A DNA stretch of 64,000 nucleotides, taken from the NCBI GenBank assembly GCA_004519485.1, contig CP038117.1, positions 901,501 through 965,500 of the forward strand, read 5' to 3'. Positions within the stretch are counted from its first letter, which is position 1. Every line of letters starts with the position of its first letter. Position numbers and translations under genes: made by a program. The DNA is from Nannochloropsis oceanica (taxonomy: Eukaryota; Sar; Eustigmatophyceae; Eustigmatales; Monodopsidaceae). Below the pieces are notes generated by a model that was not told the origin of the DNA, made no database searches, and saw nothing but the letters and a program-made list of their open reading frames with translations. Of the stretch, positions 21,251 through 31,114 are shown one piece after another.

Positions 21251-23171
21251 TTCGACTCTCTCAAAACATATGATCCACAGAATCAAGAAAAAGCAGCCGC
21301 GAGTAGTCGCGCCTGCTGCTTTATCTCAACCACGACGTCGTCGTCTTACTCTCTTGTGCTGCTCCTTCTCGTCTTCGTGGGGTGGAGCAGCAGCCAATCT
21401 GCATTGGCTTTCTTGCTTAAGTCGCCGTCTTCTCCTGTTAGTCTCTACGCAAAGGTAACATTCGGGTCACAGCGGCGTCGGTCCTGGTCATGTGTCGAGC
21501 GGCCACCACATGATCCGGCGGCGTTTGTGTCTGTTGAAGAACAACCGCTCCTTCTACCATGCCATATGTGTTGAAAAAAGATTCATACGCTTACAAAAAC
21601 GCCACTTAACCCTCTTGACAGGCACTCCATATCACACCTTTTTACCCTGCACGCAGCTGCAGTACCACCATGACGGTCTCGGTGGCTGAAATTACGACAG
21701 CAGGCAAGATGTCTGAAGCCGAGGCGAGCGCCCTCTCCGACAAGTACAAGGGCGTGCTTTACTTGGCCACCGACACCGGTGTAGACAAAGGAATTGAGTC
21801 AAATGGCTTTACATCGCTGAAAGGCTTACAAGCGCGCCACATCCCAGTCGACGTCAAGGTAAGGAGCTGGAACGTTACCAGAGGGAGATTTGGTCGTTAG
21901 GGCGGTGGTATGTCCCACCATCATTGGGAGATTGGTCAGCAGGAATCAAGCCGTCGCTTGAATCTTGCGTCATATGAGGCCTGCCGATGCAAACTTTTAG
22001 GTGAGAAGCCTGTTATAGATTTCTTTGGTGGTGCTATTTTGTTTCATGGGGATGGTGGGAGGAACCTAGAGGGAGAAGAGAGACGCGCATCCTTCGTTCT
22101 TTGGCCATGCGTTCCGATTTTCCTCCAGCTCCTCGGGAATTCATTCTTACGACCATCTCACATTCGGAAACTTAAGTCTACACAATAGCTCACCTTCTTG
22201 TCCTCCATTATCCACAGAATGGCCTGTCCCTCCAGCTGGCCGCAGATTCTCTCAAGGCCTTGGACGAGCTCCCTGCCCCCACCCTGGTCATGTGCAGTAC
22301 TGGCGGCCGTGCTTCCGCTGTCAAATGCCTGAAAAAAGCAATGGAAGAGGGATGGAACCGCGACCAAGCTTTGGCCCATGCCGAATCTGAAAAACTGCCC
22401 TTTGTCAACAATTGCAACCTGAGGGACTGGGTGCTCGCGACGGTGGCCGCCAAGCAATACATGGCTGAGCCTCCCCTGATCTTTCGTCCCTTGTACGAGG
22501 AGACTTCTTGGACCTACACCTACGTCCTGGCCTGCCCTGTCACGAAAGAGGCGATTTTGATCGATCCTGTGGATGTTACGGTGGACAGAGATTTGGAAGT
22601 GGTGGGGGAAATGGGGTTAAAACTTGTAGGGGCACTGAATACTCATTGCCATGCAGACCACGTGACGGGGAGTGGGTTGCTGGCGGAGAAAGTCCCCGGG
22701 TGCAAATCCATGATTGCGGCCGTGTCAGGCGCTAAGGCGTGTGTGCATTTGAAGCCGGGGGATCGGGTCAAGTTTGGCACTCGATACGTGGAAGCACGGG
22801 CGACACCGGGCCATACGAATGGATGTATGTCTTTCGTGACGGATGACATGAGGATGGTCTTCACGGGGGACGCATTATTGATTCGCGGATGCGGTCGCAC
22901 GGACTTCCAGCAGGGGAATTCCGAGACGATGTTTGATAGTATTTGGACGCAGATCTATTCGTTGCCGCAGGAGACGCTGGTTTACCCGGGGCATGATTAC
23001 AAGGGGAGGTTGGTGTCCACGATTGGTGAGGAGAAGAAATACAATGCCCGATTGGCGGGCAAGACAAAGGAAGAGTTTGTGGAGATTATGAATAATCTGA
23101 AGCTGGCGTACCCCAAAAAGATTGATGTGGCCCTGCCGGCGAACTTGATGGATGGAATGATGGTAAGCTAA
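21251..23171 (+). CDS. DUF442-ETHE1 fusion persulfide (sulfur) dioxygenase, plastid-addressed
   Basis: Exons (start unresolved)..21454, 21622..21858 and 22218..23171, joined in phase 0 by GT-AG introns. The first frame is open from 21251 but has no ATG, so a start exon is missing. It encodes a hydrophobic core then SALA-FLLK, a plastid-type address. Next comes a DUF442/BLH sulfurtransferase-phosphatase-like domain (YLATDTGVDKG, RHIPVD, loop MCSTGGRASAV with Cys and Arg). The C-terminal 240 residues are ETHE1: NTHCHADHVTG, TPGHTNGC, FTGDALLIRGCGRTDFQ and YPGHDY supply the metal ligands. ETHE1 oxidises glutathione persulfide to sulfite with O2. The domain order matches bacterial Blh of the sulfide-sensing bigR operon. 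It converges on the SQR gene, 481 bases between stops. Confidence 0.92.
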
Positions 23172-23652
23172 GGGTAGTACGAGGACGGTTGTAGCATATG
23201 GATATAACGGATGGATAGAACGGATGCAAATGGTGGCCGACGGATTGCATGAAGACATACCGTTATGGAGAACATGAGTGAATGACTTTGGGCTTGATGT
23301 CGTGGGGGAGGAATCGTGTGTAGCGAGAACGATTAAATTGTAATGGGGAGACGGGGATGAAAGGGAAGATCAGAGGAGATCAGAGGCAGTGAACCCAATA
23401 AGAATGCCATCGGCAATCATATGAAGAAAAAAGTGATATTTTTTGGTTTGTTTTGAGTGTTTGAATGTTTGAGCTAGATACACGTGGGCACAGCGGCTGG
23501 GGAAACAAAAAACAAAGACAGAAAGAATAAATGTGCAGCATCCGATGGGTCTGTCTTGCATTAACTATGAGCTGCCTATTTCCTTGACTCGTTCCTGTCC
23601 TCGGCTATGTACATAATGCCATAAAGAAGCAACACCGCTCTCTCTTTCTCTC
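23172..23652. other. convergent intergenic region, ETHE1-like / SQR
   Basis: 481 bases between the two stop codons. No gene seen. Confidence 0.55.
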
Positions 23653-25243
23653 CTAAAACTTCTCGCCCAAGCGTCCTCTCGCCACAGCATTCTTTTTGTC
23701 CTCTTCGTCCGCCCGGCGGTCCACCTCGGAGAAGTCGGGCTTAAACACTAATTTGCTGCCAAACCATCTTCCCTTCATAAACAAATTCCAGTACACAAAG
23801 GGGAACACGTATTTTTTCACGAGAAAATAAAAGTATGAGGGCTTCCCCTGATCCAAAAACGGCAAAGGGATCTTGGTGAAGGATTCCTGTGGAATGCAAT
23901 CATACACAAACTCTGTCATCAAAAGCTTCCCATAACCCAAAACAATCGGACATGAAGTGAACCCGTCGTACTCGGCCGTGGGTCGCTTTCCTTGCATGAC
24001 ACGTAAAAGGTTGTGGGTTAATACCGGTGCTTCGCCGGTGATGGCCGCCATGGTCTTGGAGGTGGGTAAGGAGGAGGAGTCGCCGAGGGAAAAAACGTTG
24101 GGGTAGGTGATGTGCTGAGTCGTATATTTGTCAACCGCCACAAAACCTTGCTCATTGGCCAGAGGACTGCCTTTGAGGAAGTCCGGTGCGGACATGGGAG
24201 GGGTCACATGAAGCATGGCAAAGGGCAACTCGAACTCGCTCCCATCAGAAAGGCGTCGGAAGGTCGCTCGGTGCTGCACTCCATCCACAGAAACCAGCGT
24301 CGTCTCAAACATGAAGTCTATATCCCGGGTCGTGGCTTCGGTTTTCAGCACCTCTGCGTACTTAGAGACGCCAAAGTGGACCTTTTGAGGCAAAACAAAA
24401 TGAATATCCACATCTCCTCGGCGGTTTTGCCGGCGCAAGTAATCGTCTGTGAGCCACATGATTTTTTGCGGAGCGCCTGCTTGTGCATGGTGAAGGAATG
24501 ATGGTGTGAAGAATCTTCATCGTTCATCAGCAAATTGAGAGATAGATACTAAATTTCTCACCTCCACACTTGACAGGCGTCTTGGGCTGGGTGAAGAGGG
24601 CGCTGCCGTTTCGCAGGCCTTCCAAAACGCGCCAGGTATTTTGAGCGTACTGTGGATGGTAATTGGAGCAAACACCCGTCTTTTCATGGTCGACTAAGGC
24701 CTCTGCCAGTCCCGGGACCTTATGCCAGTCGCATTGCAGGCCGGTCGCCACAACCAAATAGTCATACGAAAGCTTCCGCCCGCTGGCGCATTGCACCTGG
24801 TTATCGTCAGGTGCCACTTTAATAGCGGAGTCTCTGAGCCACGTGACGCCGTTTGGGATAGTGCTAGACATTGGCCGAGCGGACACAGCCACATCGAATA
24901 TGCCGGCACCAACCATGGTCCACAGCGGCTGATAGTAATGTGTTGATGCGGGCTCCAGAATGCAGATGTCTTTGGCCAGCACACCCTCGTTGAGCAACTG
25001 GGCCGCCACACCGCACCCGCCGGTCCCCCCACCCAGGATCATTATTTTATGATGGTCCGTTGAAGCTGCGTAAATGGTGTCGCTGATGGTGGAGGGGGAG
25101 GCGAGGGTAGTGACTGCAAGACGCTTGCGGGATTGTTGAGGTTGGTATGTCCCGCAGGACAGGCACGGTCGCAGGATAAATGCTTGTACATCTTCTACCA
25201 TTGAGGCGGCAGTGAGGACGGCAAGAATGATGAAAATTTTCAT
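23653..25243 (-). CDS. SQR: sulfide:quinone oxidoreductase, type II, plastid-addressed
   Basis: Two exons, 25243..24562 and 24476..23653 (501 aa). The splice restores PVKCGGAPQKIMWL, the site of the first redox Cys; the second is in YDGFTSCPI. The FAD-binding N-terminus reads KIMILGGGTGGCGVAAQLL, with LHVTPPMSAPDFLK, YPNVFSLGD and LPTSKTMAAI further on, all typical of the mitochondrial/bacterial type II SQR (human SQOR). The enzyme oxidises sulfide to a persulfide and passes electrons to quinone at a membrane. The start is the ATG at 25243 (MKIFIILAVLTAAS), giving a signal peptide ending DVQA-F, a plastid-type address instead of the usual mitochondrial one. Upstream frame to 25324 has no ATG. 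The intron falls directly after the first Cys-Gly codons. Confidence 0.95.
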
Positions 25244-26015
25244 CTTATATCTAGTGTTCAATGGATGGATACATACAAGAGATTGATCGGTCTTATAAAA
25301 ATGATTGAATATAGCAGCAGCCAAGGAGCATATGGTTCTTCTGAGGGGAGGGATGAGCTCCTACCGGATTGCATAAATAGAAATGAAAAAGAAGACGAAA
25401 GGCCTTCAGCACAGCCACCAAAATGAAACAAAGGACTTGATTCTTCCTACCGTAGTATACTTTTTCCGATCGTCTGCCGATTGGATTACGAAAACCGAGT
25501 GCAAAGCCTCAAGTCGAACCCCGTAGCCAAGTGGAGCACCGCGGTCTCTCGCCTCAAATATCAGCGAGTCGCTCCATCTGACGGCGGATCGGGCGGACAG
25601 AAGTGGCAGACAGGTTGATGTGCTGTCAGAGTTTAAAGCGAGGTGTTTTGTCTTTTTGTTGTGGCATTTGCTTGGTGCACTTTGATTAAGTAGCAACAAC
25701 AAACCCCTCGACCTCCCCACCCCTTGGCAGAGTGGTACACTGACCCAAACACTTGGAATGCCTTCTCTTCCCAATCCACTGAGCAACGTACTTACACGAA
25801 AGGACAGAAGCAAGCACCCGATGCCATCTAACAAGCAATGGACTCGCAAGGTCAACCCCAACAGCCTTATAACTCGGCTCCACCCGCAGCAAGGCCTATT
25901 CGCCTCCCCTTCTCCCACGCTTCACAATCATCGGGCAAACACACTGCAAAAGGACGTCTCAACTCGTCGATCTTTTCCTTCCACACACATGTCAACACAG
26001 ATCACCCGAGGCAAG
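25244..26015. promoter_or_regulatory. divergent intergenic region, SQR / ferredoxin
   Basis: 772 bases between opposed starts, so both promoters lie here. I checked for a tRNA around 25500-25580 (TCGAACC-like sequence) and found no pairing T-arm. No known element recognised. Confidence 0.5.
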
Positions 26016-26348
26016 ATGATGGCCTTTCGTTTCGTCCAAACCTTGGCCTTGGTGCTGACCACTTCTGCCTTTTTCCTCCCGCAAGCCCCCCACACATATG
26101 GCGTGAAGCGTGGCGGCCCCGTTTTCAATGGCGACGTCGAGGTAATCTTCCCCGGAAATAAGAAGGCCAAGGCCAAGCCAGGTGAAGCACTCAAAGCCGT
26201 GGCTGCGAAAGCGAAATTTAGCCCCAACTATGGCTGTGAGGAGGGAAAGTGCGGCTCATGCGAGCTCAAAGGCAGCGATGGGAAGAAGTACCGAGTCTGC
26301 ATCACCAAGGTGCCCAAGGCTGCGGGACCCTTGACGTTGAAACCCTAA
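26016..26348 (+). CDS. small plant-type [2Fe-2S] ferredoxin-like protein, plastid-addressed
   Basis: 110 residues from the ATG at 26016 (an in-frame Met also lies at 25989). The signal peptide MMAFRFVQTLALVLTTSA is followed by FFLPQAP, close to the textbook ASA-FAP plastid motif. The mature part is a short ferredoxin: VEVIFPGNKK, KPGEALKAVAAKAK, then the cluster ligands in CEEGKCGSCELK (C-x4-C-x2-C) and the fourth Cys in YRVCITKV. It lacks the longer acidic C-terminal helix of photosynthetic ferredoxin. It would carry electrons in the plastid; the partner is unknown. It lies head to head with SQR, which may or may not be meaningful. Confidence 0.9.
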   Translation: MMAFRFVQTLALVLTTSAFFLPQAPHTYGVKRGGPVFNGDVEVIFPGNKKAKAKPGEALKAVAAKAKFSPNYGCEEGKCGSCELKGSDGKKYRVCITKVPKAAGPLTLKP

Positions 26349-26684
26349 AAAGAGGAGTCTGGGGAGGAGAAAGAAGGAGAAATGGGAGGATGGTAACCAG
26401 GAAAAGTGTGTGAGAGGCTTGCCGGGAGAACGAGAAGAGGCCAGCGGACTGACTGAAGGAAGCGAAATGGAGAAAGGTCGGCAGATGAGTAGGGGAAGAT
26501 GATTTGCACTGTGCTAGTGCACTTATGAAAGGAGGCGGAGATGAGAGATGAGAAGCAGGTAAAAGACCAAAAAAATGCAACTGAGACATCGCGACATCAC
26601 GACAAGCTTTACACTCAGATTTGCCTCATTTACTCGTGTCAATCAATCATCCGGTCATTTGATTACCCTCCTAGTTTCCTTCAA
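26349..26684. other. convergent intergenic region
   Basis: 336 bases between the ferredoxin and adenosine deaminase stop codons. Nothing seen. Confidence 0.5.
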
Positions 26685-28726
26685 TCATATGAACACTTCG
26701 GGTGGCATGTCCAAGTGCTGATTATGGTCATGCTTATCCCTCTTTAGGATTCCATCCTCCTTCTGTGAGAAATGCGCAGGGCCTTTGCATTGTGGACTGT
26801 ACGTCTGCAATCGATCACCATTCGCGTGCATATCGCACACCAAGGCACCCAAGCCCTCTGCCGATGGCTGCTGCTGCTCTTCCCCTTGCTGCTGCTGTTG
26901 TCGTTGTTTTTGCTGCTGCTGGCAAGGGTTATGTCTATCTTCACGCACACTCTCTTCCGACAAATACCAATCATGCAACCCGTACTTCCGCTCTATGTGC
27001 TCGTAGTAGTTGATCATGCGGGAGACATAGACCCTCTTCTCTAGGTACTTGCCGGGGAAGAAACTACGCTTGAAACCTTCTAGAATGATGGTCTTCAATT
27101 CAGTGGGAGTCAGCGCAAAATGCTCTATAGCCAACAGGAGTTCCTTTACGACGGTAGTGTTGCTTATGAGACGGTTGTCGGTGCAGAGGGAGACGCAGAT
27201 CCCGTGGGCTAGCATGTCCTTCAAGGCGTGCTTCGAAATGTCGTCGCGGAGTTCCACCCTTGGAGGGGGGAAGGGAGGAAGGGGTGGAAAGGAGGAAGGT
27301 CAGGGAGAAAAAGAGTCGTTGGGAATGTTTAGGTGCAAGCTACTAAGTCGCCATTTCCATCCCTCCCTTTTTTTCCCTCCGTCCCTCCCTCCCCGCCGCC
27401 CCCTTCGAGTCCACTCACATCGTCTGCCGGTTACTGGTCAAGCACACCTCGAGCATGATCCTTCTCTTGGCCACATACTGAACCAAGCCTTCCACAAACG
27501 CCGCTGGATTCTCCTTCTTTGTCACTTTGTCCACGCTGAACAGGTGGTATCCATGCCCTAGTCTCTCGCAATGCAGGTCCGTGATGGCTTGGAAGACGGC
27601 CTGTTTTCGAAGGAGGGAGGGGGGAAGGGAGGGAGGGGGGAGGGAAGAGATTCGAGCAGCAAGGCATTGATTGAAGCAATGTCCGGCCTACCTCTGGACC
27701 GAAGGCCTCTCCAGCATGTACTGTCGCCCCCAAGAAATTTTTATGTGCCACTTCAAAAGCTGTTTGAAAAGCTTCAGCTGGAAATCCTGCTTCTTGGCCA
27801 GCAATGTCAATACCGACTATAGGGAGGTGGAGGTGCTTTTTGGCATGGATTGCGGCGTGGACGAGTGCAGAAGCGGCGAGTTGATAGACAAGGGTAGGGG
27901 GTTCGTCCTTGTGCAACGCGCAAAAAGCCCGGTAATACTCCGAAACGTCCGTCATAAAGACACGCATTGCACAGCAGATGATGCCAAACCGAAACGGAGG
28001 CTCGCTTCCATCTTGCACGGAGGTTCGGGCATTAAACTCATTTTCAGCCCGTTCCAACCCCTGTACTGCTGCTTTCAAAACTCCTATGACATCCACCTCC
28101 ACCGTCGCCAGTAGCTGCGGAGCGAATCTTGGCTCGATGTACCGCACGCCTTCATTAATGCAATCCCAGGCAAACTCGTAGGCGATCCGTTCCAATGCCC
28201 CAGGTTGTTGCATGACGCGGACGATCGGCGGAAAGCCACGCAGGTAGTCTACCAAGCTGTCGTAGGCATCATGAAAAACTAAGGTCCGCAGGCCCTCTTC
28301 GGTGTATGCCGGCAGTTCCACCCCATGTGTCTGGGCCAACTCAATCAGCGTGCTAAGGCGCGGCGACCCGTCCAGGTGTACGTGTAAGTCCGTTTTGGGT
28401 ATCTCTGTGAGAAACTCCGCTAGTTTCGGGCCCAGCTGCTTGAAAGCGCAGCAGCGTCGACATGTGGGTACTGCGGCCTTGCCATCCTTTCTATTACTGT
28501 TGATCCGCCGCAGCAAGCTGTCCTTGTCGTCGTTGTCGTCGCCGTCTAAGTTGATGCTGCTGCTGCTGCTGCTGGCGGCGGCAGAGGTTCGAAGCCCCTG
28601 AATTTTGGCAGGACTGAAGGTGGCGCCTGCGGTGCTGCTGATACTGGTGGAGGCTGGAAGTGTGGGAGCCTTGAGGGGTGGGTCGACGGCGGCTGAGTCA
28701 ACCATGGAGGAGGGTTTGCTGCTCAT
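26685..28726 (-). CDS. adenosine deaminase family protein, TDN subtype
   Basis: Three exons: 28726..27692, 27600..27419 and 27258..26685 (596 aa), GT-AG and phase-consistent. Metal and catalytic motifs of the adenosine/AMP deaminase superfamily appear in order: TDLHVHLDGS, VGIDIAGQE, ATVHAGEAFGPE, ERLGHGYHL, EVCLTSNRQT and SLCTDNRLISNTTV. Animal ADA has TDD at the last site; TDN with RLxSxT matches a subgroup common in actinobacteria. The reaction would be adenosine to inosine plus ammonia. The first 110 residues are Ser/Asp-rich and not conserved. The C-terminal 90 residues carry several Gln runs (about 26,845-26,920) beyond the enzyme core. No signal peptide is seen. Confidence 0.93.
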
Positions 28727-29888
28727 TCTCCACCCTAAATCAATCTGCTGTCGCCCTGCTCGCGCTCTTCCACGTTCTCGTCCGATGAGTCCCAGGGGCT
28801 TGCCTGTCTTCCCCTCTTTACGCCAGTGTGGAAGGAGGGAGGGAGTAAAACAGGTCAAAAAACCTGTCAAAGTCGCTAGAAAAACTCGGACAAGGAAATA
28901 AGGGATGACAACAATTTATTGTTGGAAGGCTCCCCCTCGTATGCAAGTCCTCGAAGACGTCAGGTTGCATGCGATAGTTCTAGAGAGATGTAGGAACGCA
29001 ACTCAAAAGAACTACTCACTACTCACAAAAGTATATGATATGTATATATATATATATAAACAGCTCACAACTCTTGCAAAACCCACATACACTTTGTTGC
29101 TGAACACACGCAGCCGCCAGGGCACAATCACTTTTTACCCCCCCATCTCGAGCCTCAAAATTCGCGCTTGCCTCTGGTGACCAGAGTCTGATCATACTAA
29201 CACTGCGTCTCAGAACCTTCATGAATTCATACAAACAAAATGTTAACACCGAATTCAACACCTCATCTTAAGCTCCACACGCTTTCAGCATTCTTTCCCT
29301 CCCCCTCCAATCGATTTGCAAGGACCCCTCCGGACGTCACCTCACTACCACCGAGCCTGGCTCCCGTCCCGCCTACCTGAAGCCACGGCCAGGCCTTTAT
29401 AGTGTGATCTTATCCGCTACATTCTGCTAGATGACATTCGGTGGAAAGGCCCTGCACACCACCTGTAGCATTCACTGCAATTGGAGCTTGGATGGTCCTC
29501 TAGAGCGGGCCTCGTGGGGCCAAAGGTACTGCTGTTTACTGCCAATTGAAGAAGACCGCCCCACGGCTTTCAACCACGACAATTCGGGTAGGACTGCTCT
29601 GTCTACGACGATTAAAGCCACGCCCTGCTCCAGAACACCTCCCCTTCAACTATCCGCGTGATTCTGTGATTGCTGTGACGATTAAGTACCTCTTAGAAGC
29701 GCAATGACAGCCGATCCCCGGGCAAAGACACAGGCAGAGTTGCACGAAAAGCTATGTAGACTCATGTGCTCAAACGTTTGATGAGAATTGAGACAGGCGC
29801 AAATAAAATTGCAAATAAATATGTAGAAGAAATGGGAGATGAACTAGTCGCAATGTTTTTTTCTTATATATCTTATTATTTCTTGCTA
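28727..29888. other. intergenic region, no gene seen
   Basis: 1.16 kb with a (TA)n run near 29039-29059. Short open frames on both strands lack splice support or recognisable domains. Confidence 0.5.
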
Positions 29889-30435
29889 TTACTTTCCGCG
29901 GTCTCCATCTTGATCGCCACCAGGCACTCTCTCCACCACTTTATTTTTGACTACGATGCCCATGGTAAGAGAGCCAGGGCCTACGCCACCATACCCTTCA
30001 GGATTCGCCAAGGCATCAAAAGACCCACCCATGGCGGCTTGTATTGTGAAGGAGAAGGAAACCAGGTGAGAATCCTTCTTACCTTTTCTAGTCGTGTCTC
30101 TGTCAGGTACTTTTATATGTCAACAAATACTCACACGTACCGACATGCGAGGGCCCCAGCGAGTTGTACATGGGCGCAACCATGCCTCCATTGTCGGCTA
30201 CGTGTCCATTTGCGATGTGCGGGTCTATATGACCGCTTTGCGCGGCATATTCTTGTAGCTCTGACACCTGCCGGTGGCCGTGAAGCTCCTTTTGCCGTCG
30301 CGGTGGCTGTTGCACTTCATCAGATGGCCCTCGGAAGCTTTTGGCGGTTGTGGCTTTGGTTAGGCTCAGAAGCAGCAGGACCACAGCTACGAAAGGCACC
30401 AAGCTGGCAAAGCAGAAGAGCTTATTCGACGACAT
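29889..30435 (-). CDS. small orphan protein with signal peptide or anchor
   Basis: Proposed join is 30435..30141 and 30037..29889 (147 aa). Donor G|GTACGTGTGAG and acceptor ATACAAG are phase 1 on both sides. The N-terminus MSSNKLFCFASLVPFVAVV continues hydrophobic to about residue 26, ending near KATTAKS-F, so it is secreted, membrane-anchored or plastid-addressed. The rest is short and polar, with a Gly-rich patch after the splice (ALANPEGYGGVGPGS) and a charged end (GGDQDGDRGK). I do not recognise it. A 223-residue frame lies on the opposite strand over the same bases; I prefer this strand because of the coherent start, hydrophobic leader and intron. Confidence 0.5.
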
Positions 30436-31114
30436 GAAGGAGAGCAGTAGCAGTGATAGTAACAGCAGTCAGTTCTCGGCTTGCGGTACTTTTGTCGTCG
30501 CGAGGACAGTTCACTTGAACTGACCGCTTGGGAAATACATGGATAAATGAAGGGGAAGGAAGTTCATGAGGAAACACGTCGAGAGGTCAGTCTTGTTTTT
30601 GAGCGCAATCGATGGGGAAAACAAAAAATATAGACAATATGAATGTTTGTTAGCTTACAATAGAATTTTCCCATGCCCAGTCGCGTGACTTTTTTTGTGG
30701 GGGCCGTAATGTCTTCGAAAATCACCGCGCCAACGGTTTTCATCTGCACCTCTCAAACCCCTTTCCAGTACAAACCTAACCGCCCAACATTGCAAAATTC
30801 CAATATATTTTTTGAAAAATGCTGTACCTTGTAGAATATCCCAGCATTATGTTCGTGGACGTTCTTTTTCGCGAGGTTCATGTACTCGTCTCATGCTGGA
30901 TTTATGAGGAGCCTCCATGACGTCATCGCTTTGTAAAGACAATCATTGAATGAAAACAAAAAAGAATGCACGGAACTTCATTCTATTTATTACTTAAATC
31001 GATTGCTTTGCGTTTGTGTATTGAAACATTATTACCACGCTATGTACACCGATCGAGACCCAAACCACATTTCCCCTGCCGCTCCCATTTTTCCCATCCC
31101 CACTTGGTATTTCT
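30436..31114. other. intergenic region, no gene seen
   Basis: About 680 AT-rich bases with a short near-repeat CCCCACTxGGTATTTxTT (31099-31116 and 31150-31167). Nothing coding is supported. Confidence 0.5.

Noticed and set aside
25490-25580. Possible tRNA on the minus strand (GGTTCGA-like sequence)
   Set aside because: The flanking bases do not pair as a T-stem, and no cloverleaf could be drawn.
29766-30437. 223-residue frame on the plus strand
   Set aside because: Lies opposite the signal-peptide orphan; no domain, odd composition and no splice logic, while the minus strand gives a coherent leader and intron.
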